DNA of 64,000 bases from Pelecanus crispus (lineage: Eukaryota > Chordata > Aves > Pelecaniformes > Pelecanidae): NCBI RefSeq assembly GCF_030463565.1, contig NC_134675.1, positions 10,127,862 through 10,191,861 of the forward strand. Reading direction: 5' to 3'. Below the pieces are notes generated by a model. The model ran no database searches and was not told where the DNA came from. It saw only the letters and a list, made by a program, of their open reading frames with translations. Position numbers and translations under genes: made by a program. Positions 30,087 to 42,691 of the stretch are shown one piece after another (position 1 is the stretch's first letter; every line of letters starts with the position of its first letter).

Positions 30087-31449
30087 CTGATGACTACTGA
30101 TGACCTTCTTGTCCTTCTTTTGCCTGGAAATGGTTCCTAGGACTAGCTGCTCCATCACCTTCCCAGGGAGGGAGGTTGACCGGCTTGTAGTTCCCTGGGT
30201 CCTCCTTCTTGCCCTTCTTGAAGATAGGAGTGACATTTGCTTTCCTTCAGTCCTTGGGCACCTCTCCCAGTGTTGCGGATGAGTGGAATGCACCTCACTC
30301 AAAAGAGAGAAGCAGCAATATGTTTTATTGAGGTAAAATAATAATTTGACAGAGTTCAATAAATTTGATGGGATTTAACAAAGTTTAACAGTGGTTTGAC
30401 AAGGTTCAATAAGTTTGATGGCAAGGTTCACCTTATTAATTACTGCATGGAAGAAACATACAAAGGAAAATTGAGTTAGAATCAAGTTAGAATGATTCAC
30501 ACAAAGACTGGAGATGCAAAGAGTAAGGAAGACCCTCCTGTTGAGTCACGAGGTTCAGAGTGGATCCCCTTGCTTTCTAAACTCCTTATGGAGCCTAGGT
30601 GTGGCTAGGTCCAATCTTAGTTTCAGACTTGGACAATGGTTTATGCGTAATGGAATTATCTATACAATGTTTATAATAATATTGAGTAGCTACATGGATT
30701 AGTAATGTTTCATTAGTATTAATTCAGCATGCTATCAGTCACTTACCAAGGATCTGTTGTGGGTAAGGGATCTCTCTGCCTTGGGTAAGGAAGGATCTCC
30801 TAGTCTCAGGTAAGGAATCTCAAACCTTGAGAGGTGTCCATGCTCAAGGGGAGAGTCACCTGGTGTGCAGTCGAGCTGCAATTCAGGGAGAGCTCCAATT
30901 GGGCCCATCCTGATGGTAATATTTATAGAGTGAAGTAGTTGGCTGCTAGTCAATAGTATAGACAAGATAGATGTTCTCATTTTAGCTCTGGTATCTTGTT
31001 CTGTACTTTGGCTATCTTGCATTCTTGGGTTTCGAAACCACCTTTCAAAATATTTTTCCGAGGCACCTTCACTCCCTTGTACGTGAGCCAGGAGCTTTCC
31101 AGCTCGCAGGTTCACCACCGGGCGTGAGGCCTGTTGCTCCTTAGTTAGCCTGAACCAAAGTATGGCTGGGGTCAAGTGTATCTGTCACACTCAGTCACCA
31201 TGATCATTCAAAGATTATCAAGAATGGCCTCACATTGACATTAAGCAGCTCCTTCAGCACTCATGGGTGCATCCCATCAGGGCCCATGGACTTATGTATG
31301 TCCAGTTTGCTTAAGTATTCCCTGACCTGATTCTCTTCCACCAAGGGTACATTTTCATTGCTCTAGACTGTCCCTCTGGTCTCAGGGGCCTGGGATTCCT
31401 GAAGGCTGGTCTTGTTAGTAAAGACTGAGGCAAAGGTGGCATTCAACCC
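30087..31449 (-). mobile_element. CR1 ORF2 fragment interrupted by LTR
   Basis: Minus-strand reverse-transcriptase region of a CR1 at 30087-30270 and 31190-31449, split by the LTR at 30271-31189. The left edge lies inside ORF2, not at a CR1 3' end, so it abuts GFM2 at a deletion or rearrangement point rather than an insertion end. At 31449-31474 it meets a + oriented CR1 tail (AGCATTCTATGATTCTATG). Confidence 0.85.
30271..31189 (-). mobile_element. Solo LTR, family E (copy 2)
   Basis: Runs TGTTGCGGATGAG to GTATCTGTCACA on the + strand, about 920 bp, inserted into the CR1. Flanks are CCCAG and CTCAG, a 5-bp duplication with one mismatch. Orientation inferred from comparison with other LTRs. 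Confidence 0.8.
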
Positions 31450-31474
31450 AAAAGCATTCTATGATTCTATGATT

Positions 31475-33976
31475 CTCCCAAAGCAGAATCCAAAGAGTGC
31501 TGTGCAAACTGCACCATCTGTTGGCTTCCTCTGTTAGCTACACTCTGAAGAAGAAAACCGTTAGCTGTGTTCATCCAGTAGAAAACCTGAAGTGTGATAT
31601 ACTTGTGCTTCTTTGAAGGAGAGAGGTTACTGAGAACCAGAATATGGTCATGTCCTCCTTAATTTTCTTAATGAAGATCAGTATGAATAAATTTAATATA
31701 AAAATTTCACAGGAGAGCTAAAACCAGAGCTCCAGAGAACAATATATTCAATATAAATTATTATATTCCCTTAATGACAATTTATAAAGGAAATCATCTG
31801 CTTAGAGAGGCAAAATAATCTGTTTTCATGGAAGAATACCCTGCTATTATCCATGTGTGATGTGTAAAGTTGTAATATTTTATTCTGATTTGTGAAATGT
31901 AATTCTGGCCTCCATTTAGTTTTTGCTGCCTTAGTGACAGCCTTGGTTAGGGTAAGGTCTTGATCTTACACTTCAGTAATGTTTCAGTGAGTTATCTGAT
32001 GAGAAAGGCTCAATTTAAAATGTGTACATCAGGCTTAGCAAGAGGCAGCTGCTGGGCTGGTTAGTCACATCAAGTCTACTCCAAAATAGAGCTGTTCTTG
32101 AAAGGGCTGAAAGTGCCTGAACTGGTGTCATCTTTCCATTTGAATATCAGATATAATTTTCCTTGTATTTTCTTGCAAAATTTCAACTTTCTGTTTTTAT
32201 GAATTTCAAGTTTTGATATGGCTAGGAGCATCAGTGGAAACGAACCCAAATGATCTAGAAAAGTGTAAACATTGGCCTTTAGATGGCAGTATGTACCTGT
32301 TGAATATGAATTCTTACCACCACAGGGTAAATCTGTGAAGCAGAAACAATTTTCGAAGGTGGAGCTGAGCTGAGGTTATATTATCAAGCTAAATGAAGTG
32401 GAGATCCCACCTTATCAGAGTTTCGTTGCTGGCTGGCTGTATCCAACTAAAATTTAGTAAACACACAAGAGGAAATGATTAGAAATGATTAACGTTTAAA
32501 GATTATGTATTGAAACTTTTGATTTGGATTTACCAGAGCAAACCCAGACTGATATTTGCCTTTGATACTTTTCAGCTTCCCCCTGCTCCTTCATGCAAAG
32601 ATGCTGCAAGGAGTTCAAAGATGTTAATATCACAGTTGCATGTGATGTGATAACCAGATATCATGGACCGAATTCTACCTTTGGACAGACAGACAGGGAT
32701 GTCAGGGAGGGAGATCCATACATGTACATAAGACCAAAAATTATCATTTAAAAGCAAAACAGTAGTCTACTATATGACATCTTTGTCAGTGGGAGGGAGG
32801 GAAGAAGAGCTAATATTTTGTGTCTTGGAATTCATTGTGCCTGTCACTTTTAATATACACTGTATTTATATTGTACATACATATATATGGCATTTAATTT
32901 ATACTGTATTCATATTATAGTTACATTGTATATAAAAAGGTCTTTTGGTTTACCTAAGAGTTGAAGTTTTGATGTGTGGGCTCATATCTCTGTAGAGTCA
33001 TTACTAGATGATAGAATGGAGGTAAAATTTGCATGGAAGTAAAATGTCTCAGTAAATTTTACTTCATATTTCATGTGAGCCAAACACATTTTGCTTAAAG
33101 AGTTTCTCTTAAACCTTTGGGGTAATCCTTGTGTACCTGAGAGGAGAACTTTCTCCACTGTAAAAGAAAACAGGTATATTACTGAGGATTCTATTTAGAA
33201 TATACCTATTTTTGCAAGTGAAACTTTAAAAATGTATGCATATATAAATTTTCAATTCTAAAAAGTGTTAGATTCTTAGAGGTGAAGAAACCTCTTAGAA
33301 GTAGTTTGTGTGTTTCCACTTTCCAAAGAATCTCTGGAATCCCTATATTTCAGATTGGAATTTCTGCTCCTGCCATCAAAGAATACTCTCATGATTGCAG
33401 GTGTTCCCAAAAGCAATAATTTATTTAAAATCAATGACAAATAAGTGAATATACATGAATCTATAAATGATTATCAGTGGTGCATGTGGGCAACCAAAAC
33501 TCACCAATAACTAGAAGATAACTTAAGCAGATAAAGGTTTATGCGACCCCATCTTTCCCCCGAACTTTATCCTTGTTCCAATAAAAGATATTATTGTTCA
33601 CTACAAATATTTCACGCCTCGTGTCCTGTAATGGTGATGATCTAAGGATTAAATACCATATAAGATATGTACAAACTAGTCTGGATGAGCCAATTTTTAT
33701 GCAATTATATTATCCAAATCAAGAAATGTATTGGAAAATGCATCTCCTTTTACAATTAGTGTGACTGTCTATAAATGTGAAATACTTTCTATTCCTGTTT
33801 TTATTCAGTTGAATCACAAACTTCTCATTGGTTTCAGTGGTGAAGGATTAATCATTAAACTGTTTAGGGTTTCAACTTACTCCTATAGAAATTACTGAAA
33901 AAAACTTCACTGAATTTAGTGGAATCTGGTGTGCCCTTAGCAATTTTTAAAATTGTGCTGTTTATTCAGACACCTA
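31475..33976. other. No feature recognised
   Basis: 2.5 kb of AT-rich sequence. I looked for later GFM2 exons here and found none. Confidence 0.55.
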
Positions 33977-34534
33977 TGTCCTGGTTTTGGCTGGGACAGA
34001 GTTAATTTTCTTCCTAGTAGCAGGCACAGTGCTGTGTTTTGGATTTAGGAGGAGAAGAATGTTGATAACACACTGATGTTTTTAGTTGTTGCTAAGTACT
34101 GCTTATGCTAGTCAAGGACTTTTTCAGCTTCCCATGCTCTGCCAGGTACACAAGAAACTGGGAGGGAGCACAGCCAGAATAGTTGATCCAAACTGACCAA
34201 AGGGCTATTCCATACCATATGACGTCATGCTCAGTATATAAACTGGGGGGGGTTGGCTGGGGAGGAGCGATCGCTGCTCGGGAACTGTCTGGGTATCGGT
34301 CGGCGGGTGGTGAGCAATTGCATTGTGCATCACTTGCTTTGTATATTATTATTACTATATTGTTATTATTATTATTTTACTTTATTTTATTTCAATTATT
34401 AAACTGTTCTTATCTCAACCCAGGAGTGTTTCTCACTCTTACTCCTCCGATTCTCTCCCCCATCCCATCGGGGTAGGGGGAGTGAGCGAGCGGCTGCGTG
34501 GTGCTTAGTTGCTGGCTGGGGCTAAACCACGACA
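33977..34534 (+). mobile_element. Solo LTR, family A
   Basis: TGTCCTGGTTTTGGCTGGG to AAACCACGACA. CCTA follows both the 5' flank and the 3' end, so a 4-5 bp target duplication is present. TGACGTCA at 34220-34227 and TATATAA at 34235-34241. No internal retroviral sequence. Confidence 0.9.
34220..34241 (+). promoter_or_regulatory. LTR promoter: CRE and TATA
   Basis: Perfect palindromic TGACGTCA (the CREB/ATF consensus) seven bases upstream of TATATAA. The same pair occurs in other family A LTRs at 37471, 48293 and 50510. Confidence 0.7.
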
Positions 34535-35384
34535 CCTATTATGATTTTAGAAATGAAACACTAGTAGACATCTATTTAAAACTCCATGGAACTGCAGTGT
34601 GATCTAATGCAGACTAGTATTTCCAGCCCTTTAATCTTTTCAGTATATCACTTCATCTCTCCCTATACTTCTCTTTGTTGCCTGACCATCTGTCTCATAT
34701 TTATTTATTATGTAGATCTTTAGGAGTGAAATCTCTTTATGTGTCGAGCCTATAGGACCTACCATCATAGATATCTCAACCTTGATTGTGAAGATATAGC
34801 AATAATATATTTAGCAAGATTTTTCAGAAGCACTGAGAATCATGGAAGGTGCATTTTAATTCTAATAGGAGCAGATGAGTGAGGATCATTTTCATTAGGT
34901 CTCAATGCAGAAATTCTTAATGCCACCCCCTGTCCTGTTATATTGCAGGTTAAAATAAATAATTCTAAATGTATGTAGTTCAAAAAGATCTATCTTCAGG
35001 TATATTTAAACCAGTTGTGACTTTGTTTTACATTGGTTACTGTATGCTTTTGCTTGAGTAAGGTTGTTTTAGGTTCCCAATTGTCGCCCGACACTATGGG
35101 GACAGACAGGTTCTTTTGGGGATCCTGGGCAGAATGATGATGGCACTAAGTTGTAGTTACAATTAAAACTTTTTTTTTTTATCAGAATTTTATGATCAGA
35201 GTAGCAGAATCAGTGTAGCACAATTTTATAAGTAGCATAGCACAGAATTTTATAGCACAGCTTAGCTTATGGTTCCTAATCACCTGGACCCTCTGCAGAT
35301 TGGGTCAAATTTTAATGCTTGGCTTGCAGTACCAATATAACAATCATAATCTAGATTCGAAACATGTAAAAGAATACAAGTCAC
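34535..35384. other. No feature recognised
   Basis: AT-rich spacer between two solo LTRs, with the repeated phrase AGCACAATTTTATA/AGCACAGAATTTTATAGCAC near 35217-35260. Confidence 0.55.
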
Positions 35385-35985
35385 TGTCGTGGTTTAACCC
35401 CAGCCAGCAACTAAGCACCACGCAGCCGCTCGCTCACTCCCCCTGCCCTGGTGAGATGGGGGAGAGAATTAGAAGGGTAAAAGTGAGAAAACTCATGGGC
35501 TGAGATAAAGACAGTTTAATAGGTAAAGCAAAAGCCGTGCATGCAAGCAATGCAAAACAAGGAATTCATTCACTGCTTCCCATCGGCAGGCAGGTGTTGA
35601 GCCATCTCCAGGAAAGCAGGGCTCCATCATGTGTAACGGTTACTTGGGAAGACAAAATGCCATCACTCCAAACATCCCCCTGCTTCCTTCTTCTTCCCCC
35701 AGCTTTATATGCTGAGCATGACATCATATGGTATGGAATATCCCTTTGGTCAATTGGGGTCAGCTGTCCCAGCTGTGTCCCCTCCCAACTTCTTGTGCAC
35801 CCCCAGCCTACTTGTTGGCAGGGTGGTATGAGAAGCAGAAAAGGCCTTGACTCTGTGTAAGCACTGCTCAGCAGTAACTAAAACATCCCTGTGTTATCAA
35901 CACTGTTTCCAGCACAAATGCAAAACATAGTGCTATGCTAGCTACTATGAAGAAAAGTAACTCTATCCCAGCCAAAACCAGCACA
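35385..35985 (-). mobile_element. Solo LTR, family B
   Basis: Begins TGTCGTGGTTTAACC and ends CAAAACCAGCACA on the + strand. Perfect 5-bp duplications GTCAC at 35380-35384 and 35986-35990. Ends resemble family A; the middle resembles family C. The CRE-like site is decayed (TGACATCA). Confidence 0.92.
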
Positions 35986-37015
35986 GTCACTCAGTCCTTG
36001 GAGGAAGCAGATGATGGTGGAGGTGTCCCTGACCACCAGGGTATCATGGGTTTTACCATCCATCAGCAGTTCTGGTCCATGTCCCGCTTAGGACTTGTAA
36101 CTGCTTGGTTTTATAGACAGTGCTCTGTGTGCTGTTATGCTTCCTTGTTCTGTGATGGGGTCATCACAACCTGGTTGGCTGGGTGCCTGGGACCTTCAAG
36201 GCCAGTAAGGAGGGAAGAAGTTGGCCTGGCATTCAGGAACCTTGAGGCTGATAGGGAGGAGGAGAAATCTGCCTGGTCTGCAGGACCTTCAAGGCCTGAT
36301 GAGGAGGGGAAAGGGGACTGATACATGACCAGCTCGGTCACAGAGAATGGCTGTTTACCTTATAAAATGGCATTAGTTATGCTAACTGTATTACCAGGGG
36401 TCAGGAGCAGGGTGTACCAGTCACACCAATGCAAGGGATTAACTGGATTAACTGCTAAAAAGAAAGATTTGGATACTGCTATTTGAAGAAATAGGGCTAT
36501 GAAAAAATAAATGATACAGCCTTTTCTTAGGGAGTATGCCATGCTTTTCTTACGAGTCTCCCTCGTCATTATGGTGGGGTGTTAGGATATTTTTTGAAAA
36601 TTTTGACTATTTTTGCTTAATCCTAGCATCTTTGCTGTATTTATGTTAACAAGCACTAAAGGCTGTTAATCTGGATATCAAGAGTTTTCAACTATTCTTA
36701 TAGAAATGCCTATGTCATGCACACTACTTAGGAATAGCAAAGAAACAATGGTCTGTGTTTTTATCTCATTGCAATGCACAAATTTGTAGAAATAGTTTAG
36801 GCATCTTTATTTAGCCCTTTCTGTGACTTGTTTTATCTCACATCTTTAAATACTAGCTTTAGAATATAATGTGGCATTACAGATGTGTGATGGTCTGATA
36901 CAGGGCTATTGTATTTTTCCTGCACTATATTATACAAGGCTGATATATTGCAACATTTTGCAAGTTAAACATTTTGTGTCATATTTCATGCTGCTTAGCA
37001 AAGGGAAATATATAA
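35986..37015. other. No gene recognised
   Basis: The 36000-36330 part is more GC-rich, with a direct repeat of an (ACCTTCAAGGCC) phrase near 36190 and 36288, giving a 128-codon ORF. I do not recognise it. The rest is AT-rich. Confidence 0.45.
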
Positions 37016-37229
37016 CTTGCTGAGGGTACACACTGCCCCATTATCCAGATCATTAAAGATTATGTTAAACAGGAGTGGACCCAGTATATACCCCTGGGGT
37101 ACACCACTAGTTACTGGCCTCCAACTAGACTTTGTGTCACTGATCACCACCCTCCAGTTTTCAATCCACCTCACTGTCTGCTCATCCAGCCCATACTTCA
37201 TCAGCTTCTCCATGAGAATCTTATGGGAG
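37016..37229 (-). mobile_element. CR1 fragment, left of LTR insertion
   Basis: Minus-strand ORF2 reverse-transcriptase part ([11 protein letters not shown] and [16 protein letters not shown], the latter a core RT motif). It continues at 37801-37865 after the inserted LTR. Confidence 0.88.
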
Positions 37230-37800
37230 TGTCCTGGTTTCGGCTGGAATAGAGTTAATTTTCTTCCTAGTAGCTGGCATAGTGCTGTGTTTTGGATTTA
37301 GTAGGAGAAGAATGTTGATAACACCCTGATGTTTTAGTCCTTGCTAAGTACTGCTTATGCTAGTCAAGGACTTTTCAGCTTCCCATGCTCTGCCAGGTGC
37401 ACAAGAAACTAGGAGGGGGCACAGCCAGAATAGTTGATCCAAACTGACCAAAGGGCTATTCCATACCATATGACGTCATGGGCAGTATATAAGCTGTGGG
37501 GGGTTGGCCGGGGAGCAGCGATTGCTGCTCGGGAACTGTCTGGGTATCAGTCGGCGGGTGGTGAGCAATTGCATTGTGCATCACTTGCTTTGTATATTAT
37601 TATTACTGTTATTATTATATTGTTATTATTACTACTACTATTTTACTTTATTTTATTTCAATTATTAAACTGTTCTTATCTCAACCCAGGAGTGTTTCTC
37701 ACTCTTACTCCTCCGATTCTCTCCCCCATCTCACCAGGGCAGGGGGAGTGAGCGAGCGGCTGCGTGGTGCTTAGTTGCTGGCTGGGGTTAAACCACGACA
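37230..37800 (+). mobile_element. Solo LTR, family A, nested in CR1
   Basis: TGTCCTGGTTTCGGC to AAACCACGACA with perfect 5-bp duplications GGGAG at 37225-37229 and 37801-37805. TGACGTCA at 37471-37478 and TATATAA at 37486-37492. The CR1 sequence reads straight across when the LTR and one GGGAG are set aside. Confidence 0.95.
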
Positions 37801-37865
37801 GGGAGACAGTGTCAAAAGCCTTCCTGAATGGTCAGCCCAGCTAGGTGGTGGCTGTGCAAGCCTAT
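37801..37865 (-). mobile_element. CR1 fragment, right of LTR insertion
   Basis: Continues the CR1 of 37016-37229 (GACAGTGTCAAAAGCCTTCC, minus-strand KAFDTV region of the reverse transcriptase). Confidence 0.8.
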
Positions 37866-37974
37866 CTGGAAGCTTGAGTTCTCCAGGGAACTAAAATTAT
37901 AAGAGCAACATCTTTCCAAAGAATTGCCATTTTATAAATAAGTGGGCCATTTTTTCTGAGAACTTCAAGGAGAC

Positions 37975-40513
37975 TGTGACCTGCTGAGAGAAAATGGTGT
38001 CCACCTGCTGCAACTGCAAGGCTGAGGCTGAAACCCAAACAGAAGCACTACAGCCTAGCTATGCTGACGTCTCCACCCAAACAGACCTCCCAAGGACTGA
38101 AATAGCTGCCAGGCCTCAGGCTGCATGGAGCTCCAGCACCTGGAAGTCCCCCTAGCACTTGAAGGCAGCAGTGGATGTCATAGCTGCAAGTGTGCCCAGC
38201 TAGAACAACTCATCAAACAAGTAGCTATGTTACAAGAGGAGCTCAACAGATAGTGCAGTATCTGGGAATGTGAGTGGGAGATCAATATGTGGTATTGCAT
38301 GCTGTCCCAGGCTGAGTGACAGGCTGCACAAGGGGAAGGTAAGCCTGAATTCAACCTTGAGCTGGCTGACACAAGTAACTCACAAGATGGAGACTGGACC
38401 CTTGTCTCTGCTTGGGGCAGAAGGAAGAACCTTCCCCCTTCCCCTGAAGTGTCCCTGTATAACAGATGAGACACTCTGGGGATGGAGAATGAAGAAAGAG
38501 CACATGAGTAATGGATAGGATCCAGGAGAAGCCGACCATGCAAAGTTGATCCAACTGCCCACCCGCATTAGAACCAGTGCTACCAGAAAAGTGTGCAAAG
38601 TATTAGTAATTGGAAATTCCTTACTGAGAGGCACCAAAGCACCCATTTGCCATCCAGACAATTTCTCTAGAGAAGTCTGCTGCCTACCAAGAGCTCATAT
38701 TCGTGACATCACTGAGAGGCTGCCGAGCCTGGTGAACCTTACAGATTACCATCTGCTCCTACTATTCCATGTAGGGTCAATGATACTGCAATGAGGCAAC
38801 TCAGAACCATCAAAAGGGACTATATATCCCTTGGAGCAATGTTAAAAGGATCTGGAGCACAGGTGGTGGTCTCCTCTATCCTCCCAGTCAAGGGAAGGGG
38901 TTTAGGAAGGAGGAGACAAATTGAACAGGTGAATGCCTGGCTACATGGCTGGTGCCATACTCAAGGTTTTGGCTTCTATGATCATGAATCTACCTTTGAG
39001 AAGCCCAGTCTGTTGGGAGCTGATGGGATTCATCTGACCAAGTGGGGCAAGAGGGTCTTCGCCAATGAGCTGACCAGACTTATATGGAGAGCTTTAAACT
39101 AGATCTAGCGGGGGAAGGGGATGGAGTTCTGAGCAACAGAGAAGAGCCGGGGCTGCTGAAGTATTAGGAACCAACAGGGAAGCATGTGTGAAATGCCTCA
39201 AAGGAATTAGGACATGTTCCTCTAGAAAGGTGACAAGGTCGAGAGCCCAGCTGAAATGCCTCTATACCAATACATGCAGTATGGCTAACAAGCAGGAGGA
39301 CCTGGAAGCCATTGTGCAGCTAGAAAGCTATGATCTAATTGCTATCACTGAAACTTGGTGGGATGAATTACTGCAGTGCTGCAATTGATGGCTATAAACT
39401 GTTCAGGAGGGACAGGCAAGGAAGGAGGGGTGGGGGCATTGCCCTCTATGTAAAAGAATGGATTGACTGCACAGAGCTGCCTTTGAAAAACAGCGATGAA
39501 CAGGTTGAGAGCTTATGGGTAAAAATTAGGGGCCAAGCCAACAAAGGAAACTGCGTGGCTGGTGTTTACTACAGGCTACCCGCCCAAAGGGAGCCTGTAG
39601 ATGAAGCGTTCTTACTTCAACTATAGGAAGCATCACGCTCGCAGGCTCTGATCCTTCTGGGGGATTTCAATCCTCCTGACATCTTCTGGAAAAGCAGCAC
39701 AGCAAGCTGTAAGTGCTCCAGGAGGCTCTTGGAGTGTGTTGAGGATAATTTCTTAATCCAGGTGATAGACAGCCCGACCAGAGGAGAAGCATTACTGGAC
39801 CTGTTGCTCACCAACTCAGAAGAACTAATTAGGGATATCAAGATTGGTGGCAGCCTGGGCTGCAGAGATCATGCCCTGCTGGAATTCACAGTCTTGAGGG
39901 ATATGGGCCAGGTGAAGAGTAGAGTCAGGACACTGAATTTTAGGAGAGCAAACTTTCAGTTGTTTAAGGAATTAATGGATGGGACCCCCTGGGAAACTGC
40001 TCTCAGGGATAAAGGAGCTGAACAGAGCTGGCAACTCTTTAAGGACATTTTTCTTAGAGTGCAAGAGCTCTTGATTCCCATGTGTAAGAAATCGGACAAC
40101 AAAAGCAGGAAACCAGCATGGCTGAGTAAAGACGCCTTGGTTAAACTAAAGTGTAAGAAGGAAATGCACATGCAGTGGAACGAGGGATGTGTATCCTGGG
40201 AGGAATATAGGGATGCCGCCCAGATGTGAAGGGATGGGATCAGGAAAGCTAAGGCACAGTTGGAGCTGAATTTGGCAAGGGATGTGAAGAATAAGAAGGG
40301 CTTCTACAGGTACATTGTCCAGAAAAAGAAGATTAAAGAAACTGTAGCCCCCCCGATAAATAAGACAGGAGAGCTGGTGACAACTGACATGCAGAAGGCT
40401 GAGGTACTCAACAATATTTTTGCCTCAGGTTTCACTGGCAATCTCTCTTTCCACATCTCTCAAGTCCCTGAACCTCAGGGCAGGGACTGGCAGAATGAAG
40501 TCCCCATTGTAAG
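37975..40513 (+). mobile_element. CR1 LINE with ORF1 and first half of ORF2
   Basis: ORF1 begins near 37993 (MVSTCCNCKAEAETQTE, a CxxC-type knuckle). Its esterase-like part at 38546-39102 shows VIGNSLLRGT and, near the end, DGIHLTKWGK. ORF2 starts near 39240: endonuclease motifs ITETWWDE (39345), GVYYRLP (39555), GDFNPPD (39660) and DHALLEF (39870), followed by the linker to about 40510. The reverse transcriptase and 3' end are missing; it stops where a minus CR1 tail begins. Several stops and frameshifts (for example at 38791 and 39624) make it non-functional. Confidence 0.9.
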
Positions 40514-40680
40514 AGAATCATAGAATCATAGAATCTTTTAGGTTGGAAAAGACCTTTAAGATCATCCAGTCCAACCATTAACCTAACATTACCAAGTCCA
40601 CCACTAAAACAATTAAGGGTAGAGTAGCAACCCCATGCCTCCTGGCTTGGTGGCTGGATTATTTTTAATGAAAGTAAAAA
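40514..40680 (-). mobile_element. CR1 3' tail fragment
   Basis: AGAATCATAGAATCATAGAA followed by TTTTAGGTTGGAAAAGACC: a CR1 3' end in minus orientation, tail to tail with the preceding + CR1. Confidence 0.85.
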
Positions 40681-41790
40681 CTAGGAATCATTAAGGTTGG
40701 AAAGGACCTCTAAGATCATCAGTCCAACCATCAACCCAACACCACCATGCCCACTAAACCATGTCACAAAGTGCCACGTCTACCTGTATTTTTAACTCTT
40801 CCAGGGATGGTGACTCCACCACCTCTCTGGGCAGCCTGTTCCAATGCTTGACTACCCTTTCCGTGAAGAAATTTTTCCTAATATCCAATCTAAACCTCCC
40901 CTGGTGCAGCTTGAGCCCATTTCCTCTCGTCCTATCGTTATCTACTTGGGAGAAGAGACCAACACCCACCTCACTACAACCTCCTTTCAGGTAGTTGTAG
41001 AGAGCAATAAGGTCTCCCCTCAGCCTCCTCTTCTCCAGGCTAAACAACCCCAGTTCCATCAACCGCTCCTCATAAGATCTGTTCTCCAGACCCTTCACCA
41101 GCTTTGTTGCCCTTCTCTAGACACGCTCCAGCACCTCAATGTCTTTCTTGTATTGAGGGGCCCATAACTGGACACAGTATTCCAGGTGCAGCCTCACCAG
41201 CGCCGAGTATAGGGGGACAATCACCTCCCTGCTCCTGCTGGCCGCACTATTCCTGATACAAGCCAGGATGCTGTTGGCCTTCTTGGCCACCTGGGCACAC
41301 TGCTGGCTCATGTTCAGCCGGCTGTCAACCAGCACCCCCAGGTCCTTTTCGGCCAGGCAGCTTTCCAGACACTCTTCCCCAAGCCTGTAGCGTTGCATGG
41401 GGTTGTTGTGACCCAAGTGCAGGACCCGGCACTTGGCCTTGTTGAACCTCATACAGTTGGCCTCGGCCCATCGGTCCAGCCTGTCCAGGTCCACTCTGCA
41501 GGGCCATCCTACCCTCCAGCAGATCGACACTCCCACCCAGTTTGGTGTCATCTGCAAACTTACTGAGGGTGCACTCAATCCCCTCATCCAGATCGTTGAT
41601 AAAGATATTGAACAAGAATGGCCCCAAAACAGAGCCCTGGGGAACACTGCTCGTGACTGGCTGCCAACTGGACTTAACTCCATTCACCACTACTCTCCGG
41701 GCTCGGCCATCCAGCCAGTTTTTTACCCAGCGAAGAGTACGCCCATCCAAGCCATGAGCTGCCAGCTTCCCAAGGAGAATGCTATGGGAT
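40681..41790 (-). mobile_element. CR1 3' half (copy a)
   Basis: Minus-strand CR1 from the reverse-transcriptase core ([26 protein letters not shown] near 41550) through the ORF2 end (EKRRLRGDL near 41020, [18 protein letters not shown] near 40800) to the 3' UTR. Frames change once near 41325-41450. 5'-truncated at a junction with copy b. Confidence 0.9.
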
Positions 41791-42125
41791 CATCCCCCAG
41801 CCTGTAGTGATACCAGGGGTTACCTCAACCCAGATGCAAGTCCTTGCAGTTGGCCTTGTTGAACCTCGTGAGGTTTGCATGAGCCGACTTCTCGAGCTTT
41901 TCCAGGTCCCTCTGGATGGCATCCCATCCCTCAGGCGTGTGAGCTGCACCACTCAGCTTGGTGTCATTTGCAAACTTGCTGAGGGTGCACTCGATCCCAC
42001 TGTTTCTGTCATTGATGAAGGTATTAAACAGTACTGGTCCCAATACCGATCCCTGAGGGACACCACTCGTCACTGATCTCCATCTGGACATTGAGATGTT
42101 GACCACTACCTTCTGGATGCGACCA

Positions 42126-42691
42126 CGTCGTGGTTTAACCCCAGCCAGCAACTAAGCACCACGCAGCCGCTCGCTCACTCCCCCTACCCCGATGGGATGG
42201 GGGAGAGAATCGGAGGAGTAAGAGTGAGAAACACTCCTGGGTTGAGATAAGAACAGTTTAATAATTGAAATAAAATAAAGTAAAATAGTAGTAGTAATAA
42301 TAACAATATAATAATAACAGTAATAATAATATACAAAGCAAGTGATGCACAATGCAATTGCTCACCACCTGCCGACTGATACCCAGACAGTCCCCGAGCA
42401 GCGATCGCTGCCCCCCGGCCAACTGCCCCCAGTTTATATACTGCCCATGACGCCATATGGCATGGAGTAGCCCTTTAGTCAGTTTGGATCAACTATTCTG
42501 GCTGTGCCCCCTCCCAGTTTCTTGTGTACCTGGCAGAGCATGGGAAGCTGAAAAGTCCTTGACTGGCATAAGCAGTACTCAGCAACAACTAAAACATCAG
42601 CGTGTTATCAACATTCTTATACTAAATCCAAAACACAGCACTATGCCAGCTGCTAGGGAGAAAATTACTCTATCCCAGCGAAATCAGGACT
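42126..42691 (-). mobile_element. Solo LTR, family A, nested in CR1
   Basis: Antisense copy with perfect duplications GACCA at 42121-42125 and 42692-42696. Both terminal dinucleotides have changed (CG instead of TG, CT instead of CA). The CRE site is decayed (TGACGCCA). Confidence 0.92.

Noticed and set aside
31475..33976. Later GFM2 exons downstream of the break
   Set aside because: I compared the family motifs with all three forward frames by eye and saw no match; a computed search would be needed to be sure.
35935..36321. 128-codon plus ORF as a gene
   Set aside because: It starts inside an LTR end and has no recognisable domain; the repeated ACCTTCAAGGCC phrase makes it low complexity.
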